Source: Candidatus Woesearchaeota archaeon
GTDB lineage: Archaea; Nanobdellota; Nanobdellia; Woesearchaeales; SM23-78
Assembly: GCA_016933095.1 (NCBI GenBank)
Contig: JAFGBP010000006.1
Span: 1 to 6,008 of the forward strand
Length of the DNA stretch: 6,008 nt
Direction: 5' to 3'
The notes beneath the pieces were generated by a model that worked only from the letters and a program-made list of their open reading frames with translations, was not told where the DNA came from and made no database searches. A program made the translations under genes and the position numbers. Position 1 is the first letter of the stretch. Each line of letters begins with the position of its first letter. Below, in pieces: positions 1 to 3,550 of the stretch.

Positions 1-130
1 TGAAGAAGATAAAATGAAAGAAAAAACAACAAAATGATGAAAAAAGAAAGAATGAAAAGAAAATAAAAAACAAAAAAGAAAATAAAAAGAAAATAAAAAA
101 ATAATAAAAAGAAAAACAAAAAAGAAAAGA
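1..130. other. A-rich, purine-biased tract at the left of the origin region
   Basis: By direct count, 99 of 130 bases are A and only 15 are pyrimidines, so the + strand is about 88 percent purine. A-runs of four or more begin at 11, 21, 31 and 40, which is near-helical phasing and could bend the DNA. Further right the runs begin about every 5-7 bases. All three + frames have stops within the first 40 bases, so this is not an internal coding region. Such tracts in archaeal origins can serve as duplex-unwinding or curved DNA; that role here is inferred. The first 37 bases could also be the Lys/Glu-rich tail of an upstream gene (frame 2 reads EEDKMKEKTTK then TGA), but this is too short to call. 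I see no promoter or gene in it. Confidence 0.6.
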
Positions 131-133
131 TGA

Positions 134-251
134 AGATTCAGATTCGATGAGAAGATATGTTTTTTAGTTTCAATCTGAGTTTAAGTTTTTCGAGCGGCGC
201 TTTATCTGATGCTGATTCTAATCAGCGCCGGTTGATTCTTTAAGATTCGAT
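134..251. repeat. Scattered GATTC-containing repeats
   Basis: The pentamer GATTC occurs at 135, 141, 214, 234 and 244. The longer word AGATTCGAT occurs twice, at 140-148 and 243-251. An inverted pair TCAGATT (138-144) and AATCTGA (172-178) flanks a 27-base T-rich loop. These short repeats lie between the A-rich tract and the 20-bp array and frame the GC-rich island. They may be minor protein-binding sites of the origin, but in AT-rich DNA some repetition is expected by chance. Confidence 0.3.
195..230. repeat. GC-rich nested inverted repeats
   Basis: Two perfect inverted repeats share bases. The outer one pairs CGGCGCT (195-201) with AGCGCCG (224-230) around a 22-base loop. The inner one pairs GCTGATT (211-217) with AATCAGC (220-226) around CT. 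Because 224-226 belong to both right arms, the two stems cannot fully form together. The block is a GC island inside very AT-rich DNA, just left of the iteron array. No T-run follows on the + strand, so a + strand terminator is unlikely. A cruciform, a protein-binding dyad or part of the origin core are possible roles; none can be decided from sequence. Confidence 0.55.
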
Positions 252-350
252 TTTGAGCTTACAAACTTCCTTTTGAGCTTACGAACTCCCTTTTGAGCTC
301 AGGAACTCCCTTTTGAGCTTACGAACTTCCTTTTGAGCTCAGGAACTCAA
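251..350. repeat. Tandem 20-bp iteron array, five near-identical units
   Basis: Five head-to-tail units of exactly 20 bp start at 251, 271, 291, 311 and 331, with consensus TTTTGAGCTYASGAACTYCC. Two types alternate: type A has GCTTACRAACT (units 1, 2, 4) and type B has GCTCAGGAACT (units 3, 5). The 40-bp blocks 271-310 and 311-350 match at 37 of 40 positions, so the array probably grew by duplicating an A-B dimer. Each unit is an imperfect dyad with outer arms GAG and CTC. A 20-bp period is close to two helical turns, so bound proteins would sit on roughly one face of the DNA. The period is not a multiple of three and the array is not coding. It lacks the canonical ORB core. Confidence 0.95.
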
Positions 351-390
351 TTCTCAACTTAAGAACCGAATTTCAAGCTCAAGACCATCT
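351..390. repeat. Two decayed units continuing the 20-bp array
   Basis: Units at 351-370 (TTCTCAACTTAAGAACCGAA) and 371-390 (TTTCAAGCTCAAGACCATCT) keep the 20-bp register. Each matches its nearest type A or type B counterpart at 12 of 20 positions. The alternation continues, since 351-370 has the CTTA of type A and 371-390 has the GCTCA of type B. They look like older members of the array at its edge, next to the ORB-like element. Confidence 0.7.
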
Positions 391-414
391 CCAAGCGAAA
401 TCAAGGTGTGGGGG
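390..414 (+). promoter_or_regulatory. ORB-like origin recognition box
   Basis: TCCAAGCGAAATCAAGG (390-406) followed by GGGGG (410-414) resembles the archaeal ORB, whose recalled consensus is roughly TCCAGTGGAAAYGAAGGGG with a 3-prime G-string. The TCCA and GAAA blocks, the YNAAGG part and a G-run are present; the central three bases differ (AGC for GTG). In Orc1/Cdc6-ORB structures the winged helix reads the core dyad and the AAA+ domain contacts the G-string. The element directly abuts the end of the 20-bp array, and its G-string points toward orc1. The match is by eye against a remembered consensus. Confidence 0.5.
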
Positions 415-489
415 TTTGCATTCAAATAATATGTTTTGGAAACCATATTTTTGGAAGATATCTCTAAAATTCATATGTTTTTGAATATA
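415..489. other. AT-rich repeat stretch, candidate duplex-unwinding element
   Basis: This AT-rich segment lies between the ORB-like element and the mini-ORB-like dyad. It carries three related words: ATATGTTTTGGAA (429-441), ATATTTTTGGAA (445-456) and ATATGTTTTTGAA (473-485). Short inverted pairs such as ATTCA (469-473) and TGAAT (482-486) also occur. In Pyrococcus and Sulfolobus origins the melting region lies between or beside ORBs, so this is the natural candidate here. No coding frame of note is present. Confidence 0.5.
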
Positions 490-507
490 TTCCACAGGAA
501 AACAAAG
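490..507 (+). promoter_or_regulatory. Mini-ORB-like dyad upstream of the orc1 promoter
   Basis: TTCCACAGGAAAACAAAG contains the dyad TTCC-ACA-GGAA and resembles the mini-ORB TTCCAGTGGAAAC, with GT replaced by CA. The 3-prime side (AAAACAAAG) also resembles the bases that follow the dyad in full ORBs, but no G-string follows. It ends at the base before the TATA box, so an Orc1 molecule bound here would overlap the BRE and compete with TFB/TBP. This fits autoregulation, which is an inference. Confidence 0.55.
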
Positions 508-515
508 TTTATAAA
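497..515 (+). promoter_or_regulatory. orc1 promoter (BRE and TATA box)
   Basis: TTTATAAA at 508-515 is a clean archaeal TATA box, preceded by a purine-rich BRE-like stretch (GGAAAACAAAG, 497-507). With the usual 26-27 base spacing from box centre, transcription would start around 536-541. That leaves a 5-prime leader of about 75 bases before ATG 616. The BRE lies inside the mini-ORB-like dyad, so initiator binding and transcription probably interfere with each other. Confidence 0.7.
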
Positions 516-529
516 CCCTTGCTTCTTCT

Positions 530-556
530 GGAACTTTCAGGAACTTGAAAAAGTTC
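530..556 (+). promoter_or_regulatory. GGAACTT double repeat and GAAA-loop hairpin at the orc1 start site
   Basis: GGAACTT occurs at 530-536 and again at 540-546, exactly 10 bases apart. The second copy forms a perfect hairpin: GAACTT (541-546), loop GAAA (547-550), AAGTTC (551-556). In RNA the loop is a GNRA-type tetraloop. The predicted transcription start falls at about 538, so the stem would sit at or near the transcript 5-prime end. The word TCAGGAACT (537-545) is identical to part of the type B iterons at 299-307 and 339-347, so the DNA may also be a binding site for the iteron-binding protein. Confidence 0.5.
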
Positions 557-559
557 TCT

Positions 560-590
560 CATACGAAGAATATCTCAGACTTTTCGTGTG
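560..590 (+). promoter_or_regulatory. Second leader hairpin upstream of orc1
   Basis: CATACGAAGA (560-569) pairs with TTTTCGTGTG (581-590) in a 10-bp stem with two G-U pairs and an 11-base loop. It comes three bases after the GAAA-loop hairpin and 13 bases before the GGTGA ribosome-binding site. The Shine-Dalgarno sequence itself stays unpaired. Together the two stems make a structured leader that could affect mRNA stability or translation; no known riboswitch is recognised. Confidence 0.45.
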
Positions 591-603
591 AACAGGGGGA
601 TTG

Positions 604-608
604 GGTGA
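604..608 (+). promoter_or_regulatory. orc1 Shine-Dalgarno site
   Basis: GGTGA complements the usual archaeal 16S rRNA 3-prime end (AUCACCUCC) and lies seven bases before ATG 616. This decides the start: the in-frame TTG at 601 would place the site inside the gene, and the GGGGGA upstream of that TTG directly abuts it. Confidence 0.7.
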
Positions 609-615
609 AGCTTGC

Positions 616-1821
616 ATGAATAAAGTAAACAAGATATTAGAAGGATTCTTAGAGCGCGAGTCATTATTCAAAGACAAGAAAGTATTACAATCAATGTACA
701 TCCCTGACGAGATAAACCACAGAGATGACCAGATAACGCACATCGCCAACATCCTCGCACCCTCCCTCAAGATGGAAAAGCCATCAAACGTCTTCATCTA
801 CGGCAAAACAGGCACTGGTAAGACCCTCTCGATGAAATACCTCGCCGACCAGATGGCAACCCTAGCCTACAACAAGAAGATACCAATAAAAATAGTCTAC
901 CTCAACTGCAAGCTAAAAAAAGTCGCAGACACAGAATATAGGCTCATAGCCCAACTCGCCCGCGAATTCGGAAAAGAAATACCACCGACAGGACTCCCAA
1001 CAGACGAAGTCTACAACTCATTCTTCAAAGTGCTCGACGAAGAAGAGAGGATAATAATCCTCATACTTGACGAAATAGACCAGCTTATAAAGAAAGCCGG
1101 TGACGAGCTCATATACAACCTCACAAGGATCAATTCAGAGCTGAAGAAAAGCCAAACATCGATCGTAGGCATAAGCAACGACCTCTTATTCTCGAACAAT
1201 CTTGATCCAAGAGTGAAAAGCAGCCTCAGTGAGGAAGAAGTAATCTTCCCGCCATACAATGCCCTACAGCTTCAAGACATACTCCAAAGAAGAGCCAAGG
1301 AAGCATTCAAGGATGAGACGTTATCTGAAGGAGTGATTCAGAAATGCGCGGCATATGCTGCAAGGGAACATGGCGATGCACGAAGAGCTCTTGAGCTCTT
1401 GAGAGTGGCGGGAGAGCTTGCCGAAAGGAAAGGGAATAAGCAGATCGCGATAACAGAGATTGACGAGGCAGAAGACACGATAGAGAAAGACAGGATACTC
1501 GAACTCGTCAAGAACCACCCCAAGCAGTTCCAGGCCACGCTCTACTCAATCCTTCTCAACAAGAAAGACTCCAAGTTTAACTTCATCCAGACAGGGGATG
1601 TCTATGACACCTACCGGGACCTGTGCAATAAGGCAGGCTTGCGCCCCTTGACGCAGAGGAGGGTGTCTGACATAATAGCCGAGCTCGATATGCTAGGCAT
1701 AATAAATGCAAAAGTCATCTCTAAAGGGCGCCTGGGAAGGACGAGAGACATCTCATTCCAGCTCCCATCTTACATGGAGCAGAACATCAGGAAGATACTT
1801 GAAGAAGATCTATTCAATTAA
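616..1821 (+). CDS. orc1: Orc1/Cdc6 replication initiator
   Basis: This is the archaeal initiator ATPase that binds origin recognition boxes, melts the origin and loads the MCM helicase. The protein has 401 residues, normal for the family. The AAA+ domain shows Walker A GKTGTGKT (63-70), Walker B ILILDEID with D152/E153, sensor 1 ISND with N188, the arginine-finger region DPRVKSSL (197-204; R199), and sensor 2 GDARRALELL (253-262). The family stretch EFGKEIPPTGLPTDEVY (117-133) is intact. The C-terminal winged helix (about 295-395) has recognition helix LTQRRVSDIIAEL and wing GRLGRTRDIS (371-380), the DNA-binding part. All key residues are present, so it should be active. ATG 616 is chosen for its GGTGA site; an in-frame TTG at 601 would add five residues. 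It is the first gene after the probable origin and may repress itself through the adjacent ORB-like sites. Related paralogues exist in many archaea; which subgroup this belongs to is not clear. Confidence 0.97.
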   Translation: MNKVNKILEGFLERESLFKDKKVLQSMYIPDEINHRDDQITHIANILAPSLKMEKPSNVFIYGKTGTGKTLSMKYLADQMATLAYNKKIPIKIVYLNCKLKKVADTEYRLIAQLAREFGKEIPPTGLPTDEVYNSFFKVLDEEERIIILILDEIDQLIKKAGDELIYNLTRINSELKKSQTSIVGISNDLLFSNNLDPRVKSSLSEEEVIFPPYNALQLQDILQRRAKEAFKDETLSEGVIQKCAAYAAREHGDARRALELLRVAGELAERKGNKQIAITEIDEAEDTIEKDRILELVKNHPKQFQATLYSILLNKKDSKFNFIQTGDVYDTYRDLCNKAGLRPLTQRRVSDIIAELDMLGIINAKVISKGRLGRTRDISFQLPSYMEQNIRKILEEDLFN

Positions 1822-1937
1822 TAGGCGGTTTATATTGCTTGTGCGTCTTGTGCAGGCGTCGGAGTGGTGCGATAATCTTTTCGATTTCATAAAGTCTTTC
1901 CAAAACTCTTTTCAAAAAACCGGTTGGTTGTGAACAA
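1822..1937 (+). promoter_or_regulatory. orc1-DP1 spacer with possible weak promoter
   Basis: This 116-base gap has a TATA-like TTTATATTG at 1829-1837, which would start transcription near 1857-1862 and give a leader of about 75-80 bases. A poorer TTTCATAAA lies at about 1885-1893. The part from 1874 to 1912 has short T-runs (CTTTT, CTTTC, CTCTTTT) that could act as a leaky U-tract terminator for orc1. CTTGTGC is repeated at 1838-1844 and 1847-1853, and AACCGGTT (1918-1925) is palindromic. Either a separate DP1-DP2 promoter or readthrough from orc1 is possible. Confidence 0.35.
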
Positions 1938-3458
1938 ATGGCCATAATAGACTCGCTCTTGGACAAGGGAATCCTGCTCAGCCCAGAGCTTATAGAGGAC
2001 AAGGAATCATTGGACCTTCTTGAAAGTGCTGACCCTTCCATATTTGAAGGAGTGGATGTCATAGATCATGACTTCATAAAGAAGAACATCATCGAACGAA
2101 AGCGAGAGGAGCACAAGGATTACGAGATCATATTCTCATACGAGAAGAAACCGAAGAAGATAAGCCTAAACGACTTCGTCTCATATTTCAACAGGCGATT
2201 TGAGGGACTCTCCAAATACCTGCGCCAAAGGGTCGAGTTCCAAGGAGCAACGAGCATCGCCAGGATCAAGTCAAAGAACGACCGCGATAGGGTTGCCCTG
2301 ATAGGGCTCGTGTATGAGAAGAACTTCACAAAGAAGAACAACCTCATCCTCACGCTCGAAGACCCTACAGGAACAATAAATGTCATCGTATCACAAGATC
2401 GCGAAGAAGTCTATGCTGCGGCGAAGGAAGCAATGCTTGATGAGGTCATAGGAATTGAAGGATCTATATCCAACAAAGATGGGTCGAGCCCCGCCATCTT
2501 TGCAAACCAGTTCTTTGTCCCTGACGTGCCTTCAGTCAAGGAATTGAAGAAAGGTCCTGTCGAGGAATACGCCATCTTCCTGGGAGACTTGCATTTCGGA
2601 TCCAACGTATTTCTCAAAAAGCCTTTTGAAGACTTCTTGGCATGGATTAGTGGAGAGAAAGGAAGTGCAGAGCAGAAAAGGATTGCTTCAAAGGTCAAGT
2701 ACATCCTCTGCACAGGCGATCTAGTCGAGGGCGTAGGAGTTTATCCTGGCCAGGAGGAAGACCTCGAGATAAATGACATAAAGGAACAGTATGACTTATT
2801 TGCGGAGTACTTGAAGAAGATACCAAACCACATTCGAATATTCATCATTCCAGGAAACCACGACGCAGGTCGTCTATCAGAGCCCCAGCAACCCATAAGG
2901 CATGAATATGCCAAGAGCCTGCAGACCATCCCGAACGTCGTCTTGCTAAGCAACCCTTCGATTGTTCGGATCGGAATAAGAGAAGACTTTCCAGGATTTG
3001 ACGTGCTGATATATCACGGGTATTCTATGATATATTATGCCAACAACATAGAAAGCATAAGGAATGCCGGCGGCCAGAAGAGACCAGATCTCATAATGAA
3101 GTACCTTCTCCAAAGGAGACACCTTGCCCCTTCCCATACTTCGAACCTTTACATTCCCGACACTGATGAAGATCCCATGATCCTGAAGCACATCCCTGAC
3201 TTCTTCGTGACAGGTCACATCCACAGAGTAAGCGTCGGGCAATATAAAAACATCACTTTGCTCAACTGCTCTTGCTGGACTGATGTGACAGAGGACCAGG
3301 AGAAGAGGGGATTAGAGCCCCAGCCAGGAAAGCTCCCCATCGTCAACCTGAAGACAAGAGAGGTTAAGATAATCAACCTTCTCAAAGAACCGAAAAAGAA
3401 AGAGGGAGAAGATGCGGACGATAAAGAGAATGAATTGAATGAAGGAAAAAGTGAATGA
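1938..3458 (+). CDS. polB: PolD small subunit DP1 (proofreading 3-5 exonuclease)
   Basis: DP1 is the Mre11-like nuclease subunit of archaeal replicative polymerase D; it proofreads and binds DP2. The protein has 506 residues, shorter than Pyrococcus DP1 (about 613). A helical N-terminal part precedes the family-typical stretch NDFVSYFNRRFEGLSKYLRQR (starts near 78). An OB fold (about 105-195) includes LILTLEDPTGTINVIV. The calcineurin-like phosphoesterase domain (about 210-480) retains its metal ligands: GDLHFGS (D217, H219), GDLVEGV (D261), GNHD (N307, H308), YHGYS (H360) and GHIH (H427, H429). It should therefore be an active exonuclease, not a degenerate subunit like the eukaryotic B-subunits. 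The last 25 residues are a Lys/Glu/Asp-rich, probably disordered tail. ATG 1938 has only a weak GTGA site (1930-1933). DP2 follows after 92 bases. Archaeal polB here means DP1, not family-B polymerase. Confidence 0.97.
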   Translation: MAIIDSLLDKGILLSPELIEDKESLDLLESADPSIFEGVDVIDHDFIKKNIIERKREEHKDYEIIFSYEKKPKKISLNDFVSYFNRRFEGLSKYLRQRVEFQGATSIARIKSKNDRDRVALIGLVYEKNFTKKNNLILTLEDPTGTINVIVSQDREEVYAAAKEAMLDEVIGIEGSISNKDGSSPAIFANQFFVPDVPSVKELKKGPVEEYAIFLGDLHFGSNVFLKKPFEDFLAWISGEKGSAEQKRIASKVKYILCTGDLVEGVGVYPGQEEDLEINDIKEQYDLFAEYLKKIPNHIRIFIIPGNHDAGRLSEPQQPIRHEYAKSLQTIPNVVLLSNPSIVRIGIREDFPGFDVLIYHGYSMIYYANNIESIRNAGGQKRPDLIMKYLLQRRHLAPSHTSNLYIPDTDEDPMILKHIPDFFVTGHIHRVSVGQYKNITLLNCSCWTDVTEDQEKRGLEPQPGKLPIVNLKTREVKIINLLKEPKKKEGEDADDKENELNEGKSE

Positions 3459-3541
3459 GAAATAATGTGAATAAGGAGAACTTGGGGAATAAAGTGCATG
3501 AAGGGAGTGGCAATGCGCTTCAAGAAAACGCAAAGACATAG
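3455..3541 (+). CDS. Possible 28-codon coupling ORF between DP1 and DP2
   Basis: This frame starts at an ATG overlapping the DP1 stop as ATGA (3455-3458) and ends at TAG 3539-3541, nine bases before the DP2 ATG. It is in the same frame as DP2, so the TAG is the DP2 upstream in-frame stop. The TAG overlaps the DP2 ribosome-binding site AGGTAA. The product would be short and rich in Asn, Glu and Lys, beginning MRNNVNKENLG; I recognise no family. It could carry ribosomes from DP1 to DP2, a coupling frame in which the peptide itself does not matter. A frame this short may also arise by chance. A second, 15-codon frame (3498-3545) overlaps it in another phase. Confidence 0.25.
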   Translation: MRNNVNKENLGNKVHEGSGNALQENAKT

Positions 3542-3545
3542 GTAA
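3540..3545 (+). promoter_or_regulatory. DP2 ribosome-binding site
   Basis: AGGTAA differs from the archaeal AGGTGA at one base and lies five bases before ATG 3551. It overlaps the TAG at 3539-3541, the nearest in-frame stop upstream, so ATG 3551 is the only plausible nearby DP2 start in this frame. Confidence 0.5.
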
Positions 3546-3550
3546 GTTAT

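Larger units (their letters stand above)
191..515. other. Probable replication origin (oriC)
   Basis: Archaeal chromosomal origins commonly lie directly upstream of an orc1/cdc6 gene and combine origin recognition boxes with an AT-rich unwinding element. That arrangement is visible here: a 20-bp iteron array (251-390), an ORB-like element with a G-string (390-414), an AT-rich repeat stretch (415-489), a mini-ORB-like dyad (490-507), then the orc1 promoter. PolD genes follow immediately, as in Pyrococcus. The iterons are not a known ORB type. The limits given span the structured part; the A-rich tract on the left may belong functionally. Origin activity is inferred from layout and motif resemblance. 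Confidence 0.72.

Noticed and set aside
2..37. Possible C-terminal tail of an upstream + strand gene (EEDKMKEKTTK then stop)
   Set aside because: Eleven codons in a purine-only-like tract cannot be told from chance; the neighbouring A-rich DNA would give similar peptides in any frame.
195..230. Rho-independent-style terminator
   Set aside because: The inverted repeats are not followed by a T-run on the + strand, and no gene ends directly before them in the window.
251..390. CRISPR array
   Set aside because: The 20-bp units are contiguous with no unique spacers, so this is a tandem iteron array.
601..615. TTG start for orc1 five codons upstream
   Set aside because: ATG 616 has a GGTGA site at proper spacing, while a TTG at 601 would directly abut its only G-rich candidate site.
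1706..1933. 75-codon + strand frame across the end of orc1
   Set aside because: It overlaps the orc1 winged helix in another phase and shows no family features. It ends just before DP1, which is probably coincidental.
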